From Zeugodacus cucurbitae (lineage: Eukaryota; Arthropoda; Insecta; Diptera; Tephritidae), in contig NC_071668.1 in the NCBI RefSeq assembly GCF_028554725.1, forward strand, positions 26,142,501-26,206,500: a stretch of DNA of 64,000 nucleotides. The letters are read 5' to 3'. Position 1 is the first letter of the stretch. Each line of letters starts with the position of its first letter. The translations under genes were made by a program, and so were the position numbers. The notes under the pieces are model-generated. The model was not told the origin of the DNA. It was given only the letters and a program-made list of their open reading frames with translations, and did not search any database. This document shows, piece after piece, positions 45,585-56,574 of this stretch.

Positions 45585-47784
45585 CTTCTTCTTAACTGGC
45601 GTAGAAACCGCTTACGCGGTTATAGCCGAGTCCACAACAGTGCGCCACGCATCTCTCCTTTTGGCGGTTTGGCGCCAATTGGTAATACCAAGTGAAGACA
45701 GGTCCTTCTCCACCTGGTCCTTCCAACGGAGCGGAGGTCTCCCTCTTCCTCGGCTTCCACCAGCGGGTACTGCATCGAAAACTTTCAGAGCTGGGGCACT
45801 TTCATCCATTCGAACAACATGACCCAGCCAGCGTAGCCGCTGTCTTTTTATTCGCTGGACTATGTCTATGTCGTCGAACAACACATACAGCTCATCATTC
45901 CATCTTCTGCGGTATTCGCCGTTGCCAATGTTTAAGGGACCGTAAATCTTCCGCAAAACCTTTCTCTCGAAAACTCCTAGTGCCGTCTCATCGGATGTTG
46001 ACACCGTCCACGCTTCTGCACCATAAAGTAGGACGGGAATAATGAGGGACTTGTAGAGTTTAGTTTTTGTTCGTCGAGAGAGGACTTTACTTTTCAATTG
46101 CCTACTCAGTCCATAGTAGCACCTGTTGGCAAGAGTGATTCTGCGTTGGATTTCAAGGCTGACATTATTATCGGTGTTAATGTTGGTTCCTAGGTATACG
46201 AAATTATCTACAACTTCAAAGTTATGACTGTCAACAGTGACGTGGGAGCCAAGACGCGAATGCGCTGACTGTTTGTTTGATGACAGGAGATATTTCGTCT
46301 TGTCCTCGTTCACCACCAGACCCATTCGCTTCGCTTCCTTATCCAGGCGGGAAAAAGCAGAACTAACGGCGCGGGTGTTGTTTCCGATGATATCAATATC
46401 GTCGGCGTACGCCAGGAGCTGTACACTCTTGTAGAAGATTGTACCTTCTCTATTTAGCTCTGCAGCTCTTATAATTTTCTCCAGCATCAAGTTAAAGAAG
46501 TCGCACGATAGCGAGTCACCTTGTCTGAAACCTCGTTTGGTATCGAACGGCTCGGAGAGGTCCTTCCCGATCCTGACGGAGCTTTTGGTGTTGCTCAACG
46601 TCAACTTACACAGCCGTATTAGTTTTGCGGGGATACCAAATTCAGACATCGCGGCATAAAGGCAGCTCCTTTTCGTGCTGTCGAAAGCAGCTTTAAAGTC
46701 GACAAATAGATGGTGTGTGTCGATCCTTTTTTCACGGGTCTTCTCCAAGATTTGGCGCATGGTGAATATCTGGTCAGTTGTTGATTTTCCAGGTCTAAAG
46801 CCACATTGATAAGGTCCAATCAGTTTGTTGACGGTGGGCTTTAGTCTTTCACACAGTACGCTCGATAGAACCTTATAAGCGATGTTAAGGAGGCTTATCC
46901 CACGATAGTTGGCGCAGATTGTGGGGTCTCCCTTTTTGTGGATTGGGCAGAGTACACTGAGATTCCAATCGTCGGGCATGCTTTCTTCCGACCATATTTC
47001 GCAAAGAAGCTGATGCATGCACCTTATCAGCTCTTCGCCGCCGTATTTGAATAGCTCGGCCGGCAATCCATCGGCCCCCGCCGCCTTGTTGTTCTTCAAG
47101 CGGGTAATTGCTATTCTAATTTCTTCACGGTCGGGCAATGGAACATCTGTTCCATCGTCGTCGATTGGGGAATCGGGTTCGCCATCTCCTGGTGTTGTAC
47201 TTTCACTGCCATTCAGCAGGCTGGAGAAGTGTTCCCTCCACAAACACAGTATACTCTGGTCATCAACCACTAGATCACCGCTGGGGGTCCTACAGGAGTG
47301 TGCTCCGGTCTTGAAACCTTCAGTTAGTCGCCGGATCTTTTCGTAAAATTTTCGAGCATTACCCCTGTCGGCCAGCTTGTCAAGCTCTTCATACTCACGC
47401 ATTTCTGCCTCTTTCTTTCTTTTTCTGCAAATGCGTCTCGCTTCCCTCTTCAGCTCTCGGTATCTTTCCCATCCCGCTCGTGTTGCGGTCGATCGCAACA
47501 TTGCGAGGTAGGCAGTCTGTTTTCTCTCCACTGCGAGACGACAATCCTCATCATACCAGCTGTTTTTTTGGCTTTTCCGAAAGCCAATGGTTTCGGTTGC
47601 AGCTGTACGTAAGGAGTTTGATATGCCGTCCCACAGCTCCATTATACCGAGATGCTGATGAGTGCTCTCAGAGAGCAGGAGTGCAAGTCGAGTAGAAAAT
47701 CGTTCGGCTGTCGGTTGTGATTGCAGCTTCTCGATGTCGAACCTTCCTTGTGTTTGTTGACGTGTGCGCTTTTCTACACAGAGG
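45585..47784 (-). mobile_element. RTE copy D, 5' truncated, recent
   Basis: The tail CTTCTTCTTAACTGG (complement of the AAG tail) starts at 45585. Homology ends at 47784, inside the segment after the endonuclease (CTCTGTGTAGAAAAG). The ribozyme and endonuclease are missing. Six bases (47785-47790, TATGAG) with no source in the family separate the truncation point from the duplicated target AAAACACAT. That is consistent with an untidy end of target-primed reverse transcription. Confidence 0.92.
45612..47783 (-). pseudogene. RTE reverse transcriptase part, copy D (open but 5' truncated)
   Basis: About 722 residues of the RTE protein are uninterrupted from CVEKRTRQQTQ to the natural stop. They include NNKAAGADGLPAELF, FVDFKAAFDS, GFRQGDSLS, the catalytic box YADD and the C-terminal LRWLGHVVRMDE. 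Compared with copy A I count about seven differences, for example M for R321, A for V357, T for I373, Y for F732, V for M867 and L for F971. The open frame extends 13 codons into flanking DNA and has a chance ATG at about 47819, but the endonuclease is gone. It is a dead-on-arrival copy. Confidence 0.9.
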
Positions 47785-47790
47785 TATGAG

Positions 47791-47799
47791 AAAACACAT
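47791..47799. repeat. Target-site duplication of RTE copy D (5' side)
   Basis: AAAACACAT, identical to 45576-45584, six bases beyond the truncation point. Confidence 0.75.
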
Positions 47800-50279
47800 A
47801 CTTTTGAAAAAAGTACCATTACTTGGATCTCCCGATAGTTTTGTTAGACGCTCTCTCAATGATTAGAGTAATATACTCAATTTTCTTTCTGATATCTCTG
47901 AATACCACTCAATTTAAGGAGAAATGGAAGTCATAGTTATTTCCTCGAGAACCGTGACATTAAATAAAAAACATTCTTCGTAAACTAAGACTCAGCTAAA
48001 AATAAACACCGTAGAGATCCCATTTAATTGTTAAATTTTGATTCTTATTATAAAATTTGTATTGAAGAATATCTCAAAACCGTAAATAAGCTTCAGTCTA
48101 ATGGTCCATGGTCCCACTGATTCGAACTAATAATGCTCAACATATTGTTTTGTAGCATATACAATAACAATGTGAAATAGGAGGTCCTTTGCGAACTTCA
48201 CATCAAACTAAGTATGATTTGGGCTATCCTCAAAGTGTAGTAAATTTTGGCAGTGCATTGCAGCGCTCGTAGATTAGCAAAACTTGAAAATTATATGCGA
48301 GTATGTAAATGTTGCCTGTGACCGGCGATAAACTACGTTTCTGTGATATGAGCATCTATCCTACGAAAGCCGACATGAGCTGTGTTGTATGTGCGTCCAC
48401 GATTTTTTTCCAAATTTGTTGATGTTTTTATAGGGAGCAATTGATTTTTGATGTAATAAATGCAAATAGAAATTGAGGCAGGGATCAACAATAACAATAA
48501 CAATGTCAGTTACAATATTAAAAGTACTAAACAACCGCACAGAGTCATGGTCTCCGTCATGGGCACAGTGAATGCTGCCAAACTCATGACATGGGAGCGA
48601 GGCGAGGGGAATGCCGAATGTAATGAAAAGAATGAAATTGAATGACTGAATGATTGAATGAGCTAAGCTGAGCGACTGGAGGCGCACTCGCAACAATTGA
48701 TGAGAGGGGAGCGTAAATAAATGGCTGGGCGGGCGGTTGCCGCCGTTAGAGTGATTGGGTTGGTCGGACCGAACGGCTGATTCGAATGGTACGTTGGTAC
48801 GCCAGATGAATGATTTCGCGTTCAATGACATTGTGACAAATTTTACAAAAACCCGGCATTCTCAAGGGATCTCGGGTAAGGTGTATGAATATATGCGAGG
48901 CAGTGTAGTGAGAGGGGGTGGGATGTGCAGAGCGTGAAGGCGAAAACAATTTAGAGTGGCCCATTACATTCGCCATACTCTTACCAGCTATAACAACATG
49001 GCATCTGGATTCCGCTGCATAGCTTGGTCGGTGTTCACGCCAACGGTGGATGAAGGTGCGGTTGACTCCATTCTGGTACGCTGCCATTTTTTGGCGATTC
49101 TCGCTCTCTTTGTGTTGCATTTTTTATTGTTGGCAATTCGTATGGGAATGGTAATTGAATGAAATTATTTGTGCTACAACTAAAAATAAATTTGTTTATT
49201 TTGATTACTTTCTTCAATACAACGCCCTCTAGAACAATCGTGTGTAGGCAATGCGTAGGTTTTGAGATTTTTTGACTTTACGTCTGTACGTGTGTATATA
49301 CGTCTGATGACTTATTAAGTCGCAATGCACATATCTAGATTAGATTTTAGCTTGGCCAGAGAAAATTGTTTAAATGAATTCACGACTAGATTCGTTTAAA
49401 AACATTTAACAAATTTTGATTGGACATATTTTCCTTTATTAGAGTGGATATTACGATCATGACATTACATCACAACGAGTACCATTGATCGTGTGAGCTT
49501 TTGTAGAATCCTATAAACCACATTGAAGTAAATAATAGACATGTAGCGATCGTTTCTAATGACACAACAAAGCAATGGTAAGAAAGTAAATTTTATCATT
49601 TAGAAGTTGTAACTAAATTTCAAGGGTCTAAGTTTTTTATAAGATTGTTTTGAAATAAGCTTAAATTTTTCTTAATTTAAAATTTATTTATTTTGATAAA
49701 TTTAATATACTTTTGGATTCAAATTGTAGATCAATGCTCTATTCTATCCAACAAAAATGGAAGCACTGTATTTATTATTAGTGCTTCGCGATATTTTCTT
49801 TCCTTACTTCCTTACCGAAACATTTTGAAGTCCTTTTGATTTTTCTACGTCTAACATAGAAACTATTTCTACGTATTTTACTGCGCACAATTAACTTTAA
49901 TATCAGACGTCTTCTCCAAAGACTATAATATTCTACATATTATATTATATATAAGCTTGTAGATTATGACCAATCCGATAATAAATATATTTATTGTATA
50001 AATTTACAAATATACCTAATAACATCCTAACCTTGATGGTCTAGATAATAAAATAATAGAGATCATCGGAGATGAATCAATTCTATTTGGTACTCAAAGT
50101 CTGCTAGAAATTGATTGAGGTTCTGATGGAATCTGATGAAAAATTCATTGTTTAGGAAGTCCGTCTCTGCACTTCTGCTTGTGGGAATATCGGATATGTA
50201 TATGATTTTTGTATATATTTGATATTTGTATAGGTATTGAGCTGGAACTGGCGTACTCACCAGCCTTAAAGACTTTATA
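47800..50279. other. Non-coding spacer
   Basis: No gene is recognised. The longest open frame, 48361-48831 (minus, 156 codons), has no recognisable domain. It is AT-rich apart from 48500-49100. Confidence 0.5.
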
Positions 50280-50985
50280 TCGCGTGATCCAGTAGAGGTA
50301 CTTTTTTCAATATATTAAAATTAAATAACTTTTTTTCTATTTAATGAATCTGGTAAATTTTTATTTATTTTGCAGATTGACTTTTACATTTAACAAAAAT
50401 GGATAACTGGGACACTGAAACAAGAATTTGGTTTGTCAGCCGCTATTACGCACTGGAGTCCGTAGTTTCGGTTCTAAGAAGGTTCGGCAATCCTCCGAGC
50501 AGATGGACCATAATGAGACTTGTAAACAATTTTGCCGATCATGGGACAGTCAACAGAAGACCTTACCATCGAAACCCTTTCAGTTCGAACGGAGGAAACA
50601 ATTGCTGCTGTAGCTGCTGCCATACAAAAGAAAAAAAGGTAAGATGCCGCACATGCATCACCGAGCATGGGTCATTTAAATTCCATTATTTTTAAAACTA
50701 ATTAAGCAATATTTAATAAAATTGATTGAGCATTAACATGAATAAAAGAAAAATGAATTCCATACACTGAAAAAAAAATTATTTGAGTTTCTTAATGGAG
50801 CGTATCAAAATTCATCACCTGTATGTTCAATATAGTACTATTCGCAACACCATCACCCATCTTTAGATCCAGCTATCACTTTTGGATAATATTCGACCGA
50901 ATAAACCACGTCCAGCACACAGTGAAGAAAATATAGCAGCCATAGCCGTTCACAACAGCTCGAACTAACGTATTGAACGACTAGG
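50280..50985 (+). pseudogene. Mariner/Tc1-like N-terminal transposase relic
   Basis: A possible end CGCGTGATCCAGTAGAGGTA lies at 50281. ATG at 50399 opens MDNWDTETRIWFVSRYYALE, then VLRRFGNPPSRWTIMRLVNNF and DHGTVNRRPY. These have the form of the N-terminal helix-turn-helix of mariner-like transposases. After a frame change VRTEETIAAVAAAIQKK follows, the usual linker, then a stop. A second linker-like piece, KPRPAHSEENIAAIA, is readable near 50905-50950. The catalytic domain is absent. Confidence 0.6.
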
Positions 50986-53900
50986 CACTTTGGATTTTCC
51001 TGTTTCCTTTTCGCATTTTATTACTAAATCCAATTATTTAATCTAAAGTGCATTGAGTTATAAAAAAGAGACATCTTTGTTATTTATTAACAACATATTT
51101 TCAAGTATTTTATTCCACCTACTCAATCAGCAAGTCCTTAAGTAACTCTTAACAAATTGAGAATTATTGCTTTGTAAATATAAATTAATTTTCATTTAGC
51201 CCTACATCCTTCCGGTGAGATTTTCATTTACGAATTTAATTGAATTTTACTTAAGGTCATTGCCACCTGCTAGTGGCGAACAAATAAAATGTAATGACTT
51301 ATAGCCACTTAGCACCGAGAGACTCATTGAAGTATATTAATTTGTAGCCTTTTGGCCAATAAAATTTCCCTCCCGCCCCAATCGCTGCTCCATGGCGGCA
51401 TGTGGGTAATTATCAAAGTAACGCTCTCTAACAGTAATCAGCCATAAATTTTTTGGCTGTCATTGCCAATGCCACCATTTAAGGAGCTGCGCGCTAGTTA
51501 ACGGCTAATGTGTGTGAATGAGCCAACTGGATGCTGAGTGCTATGGAGTTAGTGGCAGTAATGTATGTGTGTGTATGCTCTACAAGGCTCTGCTATAGAT
51601 GGCAGCAGTAAGCATCCTAATTTGCGACAGGTGGTGCTTTACTTGCTGCTAAAGGTGGCAACAACGCATGCGACACATTTGCAGGATGCCAACAGCAGCA
51701 GCAACAACAACTAATATATAAATCGCACATTTGTAATGGTGCAAAAAAATAAATTACGCTGTCAACCAACGAGCTAAGTACCCGCTACAACAGCAACAAC
51801 AACAACAAACACAACTATAACAAATTGCAATTGTAATGGCCACAGCCACATCGACAGCATTCACCATAAAAGCTACAGTGCGAACACCGTTCCATGTTGC
51901 ATGCAACATTTGGCTTACACATGTAGCTACTTAACTGTGGCAACAACACAGACAGCAAACGTGAAAGTGGTTCGAAAGCTGACACAAAACAAGCCAACAC
52001 AATCCACCGGAGGCAGAACATTTGGCAGCGACAATAGAACGGTCAGCTCGTACGAGTATGCGAACTACAGCCCCCCACAGGCCATGCAACGTGGGGCGCA
52101 CAAGCAAAGAGAGGCGACCAATCTGCCATAAATAAAGGATAACAATTTGTAAGGATCAACAAGTGGGTAACTAAATCAACGGCCAACTACAACTTGCTTG
52201 GCTACTGGCCCAACGTGCCGTGTGTGTGTGCACTCGTCCTGGCCAGAGAGTTGGTGCTGCCACATACACAGCCATGTAATGCCTAGTATGTGTTAAGTTG
52301 AGCGGCCAGTGGAGTGTGTGTGTAGTGACTGAACAGGCGTAGTTCCGAACGTTTAACAGGCTTTGTGGCATTATTGCGGTGCCATCGACTATTGTGTCGC
52401 ACAGCAGGTGCGATAAAGCAAAGAAGGACATTCTCTTGGAGAAGCATGCGATTACCCAGTAGATGATGTGTTGAATAAATGAAATGGCACGGAGAAGCTA
52501 AAATGGGTTTGAAGCTTAAAGCTATTCAAAGTCGTTTCGATTTAGTAGAGATCATATTGACTCTAGGGTTGACAAGATCTACAAAATTAGCTAATTATAC
52601 AAGTTGGTATATTTAGCTCCACGTTCTTTCCTGTTGATTTACATTCCCGTGTCTTCTTTGTAGAAGCTCAGCAATTGTCGTCTGATTTCTTTATACAAAC
52701 ATTCTATAGTAGACGTGCCTAGCCGGGAGGTGAATTGCGGCGAAGGTCGAAAGTATGATTCTCAAGGAGGCTATGTATACGAGAGATCCCAAACAGGGAT
52801 ATTTCGAAATCCGTCGTCACTTTGATTGTATCGCTGATGTACTGCACGAAGCCAAAAAGAAGAGGCGCAGTGAGTTTTTCACGCATCGATCGAAGTTCGA
52901 GGTTAAGGTAGGAGGAGGTTTCTGAAGGAAGCATTCAATTAGCTCGAGCTTTAGGCTATCTGACCATTGTTTAGTCTTTTAAGCAAAAATCAAGTTATCA
53001 GTAGATTTATTGCATTGAAGTTCAGCAACTTTCAAAAAGATGTGCACTCACTTCGACAGCCGAACAATTAGTCAAACTCGACTTCCCTAACATTAGCTTC
53101 AAGTCACTGCAATATCTGACTTGTTTGGATCCCCTATCATTGCGAAGTTGCCGGAAATTGCAAATCCCTTAAATTAGCAGAAGAGTGAATATTTTCCACA
53201 TTGCTATTGGTTTGGGGACAAGTCGGAAGTCCGTGGTCCACATGCTTTACTGCGTCGGATATATAGCCCTCGCGTGAGTTCGGTAAACGCCGGACAATAA
53301 TCAGTACTTGTACGGTTGCAAAGTCCTTCTGATTCGGTGTGAATTGTACGAAGTACTTCGAATTGCTTTGTCTCAACATGGTTCATGTGCCGCAATCATG
53401 GGAGTGCTAGCAGTCAGCACGCTAGGCACTTTTTTCTTCAATAACTAGTTTTCACCAGATTAAGGTCGGTATGCCTTGAAGTAGGCATTCCTTCGGTGAA
53501 TCAATCGAACTGGTTGGTCCTGAAATTAGCCTGCTTAAGAATTTTTTTGGAAGACTTGAAGCGTTTTGTCGATACTGGAAGATTGTCTCGATCCATAGAT
53601 AGAAGTATTTTCGTTGGCACTACAAAGGGCCAGCATTTCTAGCTGTACAATTTTGATCGGCTGTGACCTCAAATGGAGGGGTCAGTGTGATAACCTAACC
53701 TAGCTACCTTTAATTATGAACAGTTCAGGACTTCAACGAGACTTGGCTCACCCTCATTAACTTTCAAGCATAAAATTATATTAGTGAAGGTTGAATATAT
53801 AAGGATTGCGTGAATATGATTGGAATAGGAAGTAGTTATCAGCAAATATACAAACATTAACAATCAACACATTTCTGCGGGTAAACAAAAGTACAAATTG

Positions 53901-56189
53901 CGGTAAACATGGAAAACATTGTCTAGGTTAGATTTGTACGCATGGCAACCTCTAAGTGCTATCGAGAGCCAGTAAAAGACAGTAATGGCGCTAGGGACAG
54001 GTAAAAATTATATTTAATTTTCTTTTATCAACTTGTTTACATTTCGCAAATATGCATCAACCTCATTCCCGCCACATTGAAAGGTCACACAGCAACCGTC
54101 TGAAGACTGTCACCAGCTTAGTTGCTTCTAATTTTTTCTCAACCATAAAAGGCGATAAAATACGGAAGGTAAGCAGCTGTTTTATAGCAGCTTTTAGTAC
54201 CGTTGTTAGTTGTTGGCAAAAAACGTTGCGGCTACTTGCTTGCGGTTGTCACCTTAGACGCGGCCAAGCTGCTGTGACAACTCAGTCGCCGTCGCTTGCT
54301 CAGATACTAATGTGATTTGCTATTTTGCGCAGCAGACGGACAGGTTGCGCGCCAAGAAGACGATGTTTAAGAACACAGCAAATCGTTTGGTCGCAAGTGT
54401 GTTTGTTTGTGCACCCAAAAAGGTCCAACCGACACATATTTACATGACAGATACTTACACAGCTCTCAAAGGAGCGACAAATTGAGGTCATCCGGCTCGC
54501 CTGAAGACGCTACAGCGCGTTGGCCGTATGCTGGGCGACATGATGTTGTCTGCTTAACTTGAATTATTGCCGCACCTAAACAAATTTGTCACTTATGCCG
54601 GTGAAAAATTGTGTGGCACGACGCTGACAAGTAACAAGCGAAATGCGACGGATATGGGTAGGCGCTTGGCTAGGAGGTTGTAAGCTAGAAGAGCTGTTGT
54701 ACAGCTGTTACGCTTAGAAAAGTTTTGATAAGAAAAACTTTGCGCTTATAATTGCGACAATGTGTGCGACTTGCGTGGCGAAGTTGTGCGAAAATCTCAA
54801 CTTTGGACAATCAGTTAGCATACCTGTAGGCGCAGAGACGAAATGAATTCCCAAGAAGGCAGCATTTTTAAATTTTCAAAGAAAAACTTTTCGGCAACAA
54901 TTAAATTAGATTAAATGCCGTGGCAGCAGCAAACTCTGTTCTATTTCCACACACACACATACACAGCTAAATTAAATTGTTGTCGGCAAGCCGGTCTTGG
55001 TCTTTCAAGGTGAACATTTCGACATTTGCATGAACCGCCGGCTGTTGTTGAGTCAAAGTTTTGATTGACACACGTGTGCGGCGCTGTCTGCGTGCTTGTG
55101 CTGATGGAAACATGAATTCGCCTGTCAGAATTCGGTGTAAACATGAAAATTAATTGAGTTTTCGCAAACAATCACCGAGATAAATCAATAAAGATTAAGT
55201 TAAATTGTTAGTCTAAAGTGGAAGTGAAGAAAGTATAATTCTCTTTAGAGCGTGTGTATATTTTACAAAACGAAATTTGTTATTGTTGTATTAAATTGTG
55301 ACATAAACAACTGTTTGTGGCTTGAAAATGAATCTAATTCAATTAAACATTTGATAGAGATATAATACAACAATAAATATAAATAATATAGACTTCAGTC
55401 CGTGCCTCGTATAAGACAGTGAGTTCGTTACCTAACTCTGAAGAAGTCAAAACTTGCGAAGTTTTGGAGAAAGAATATGTAGATGGCTAGCGTCAGACGT
55501 TAGCGGGGTGGAAAAAGTTTAGTTATTTATGAGTACGAGACTATTGAAACAACTCGTTCGTTGTTCGTAGTATTCGCTGCTAAATCACTCATGACATTCA
55601 ACAGTTGATGCTTCCGCGCATAACCAACATTTTATAAATCAATCGACATAAATAGTTCAGACCATGAAAATTCAGCTGAAAGATTACAAGAGTACTGAAC
55701 TGGAAAAGTGAAGATTTCATACTACGAACTAGTTGCTTACTCAAGGCCATTTGTTCATGATTGTTTTTAAGAACAATAAAATTCATAAATCAATTTATAA
55801 GTTTCTCTTATTTTATCATATCGAAAAGATATTTGCAGTAATTATTAGTCGAATGACTTTACTGTAGTTTAGGTCAGGTTTATTGACTGATCTTCAAGTT
55901 GGGGATCACATACATACTCGTATTCGCCGCTTTATCTGCTTAGACTTTATATTTTTATTCCTGCTGGATAACGTGGAGATTCGAACATCTAAACTATCTA
56001 TGGTGCTTAAGACTTAAAACAGTTAGGTATAGAATAACCTTACTAAGGACGAAACGTTTTGTAGATCTCTTGGGATTTAATTCAGGACAAACAAATCTTG
56101 CGATTTATACTTGACTGCAGCACGCGAATGTGTGTTGTCGCAAGAAGACAGCGTAGCTTCGACAAGGTTCCCAATCCACTGATAGTAGT
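50986..56189. other. Non-coding spacer with one possible unassigned repeat
   Basis: No gene is recognised. Minus-strand frames at 52719-52934 and 53137-53395 are more protein-like than their surroundings, and the block ends near 53705 in TAACCTAACCTAGC. This could be the worn 3' part of an element, but I cannot name it. Confidence 0.45.
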
Positions 56190-56574
56190 CAACAAACCGG
56201 GCCGTTAGTTCTGCTTTTTCCAGACTAGATAAGGAAGCGAAGCGAATGGGTCTAAATGAGGACAAAACGAAATATTTCCTGCCATCAAACAAACTGTCAG
56301 CGCATTCGCGTATTGACTCTCACGTGATAAGTTTGAAGTTGTAGATAATTTTGTCTATCTTGGAACCAGCATCAACCACACTAATAATCAGAAATCACTT
56401 TTGACAACATGTTGTACTTTGGATTGAGTAGTCAATTGAAAAGCAAAGTCGTCTCTCGACGAACTAAAACTAAACTCTACGAGTCCCTCATCATCCTCGT
56501 GCTCCTTTATGGTGCAGAAGCATGGACAATGACATAGTTCAGCGAATAAAAAGCTTTGAAAGTGTTCGATGCAG
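56190..56574 (+). mobile_element. RTE fragment H: worn C-terminal coding region
   Basis: Matches the RTE from SSAFSRLDKEAKRMGL through NEDKTKY, VVDNFVYLGT and RRTKTKLYESLII to LLYGAEAWT. It then jumps over a deletion to VQRIKS and LKVFDA. Several frame changes and in-frame losses. No 3' tail is kept. Confidence 0.85.

Noticed and set aside
48361..48831. 156-codon open frame on the minus strand
   Set aside because: No recognisable domain, biased composition and no splice or start context that I can defend; likely chance.
53690..53706. TAACCTAACCTA as a possible insect telomere repeat (TTAGG)n
   Set aside because: Only two units, interior location, and flies lack this telomere repeat.
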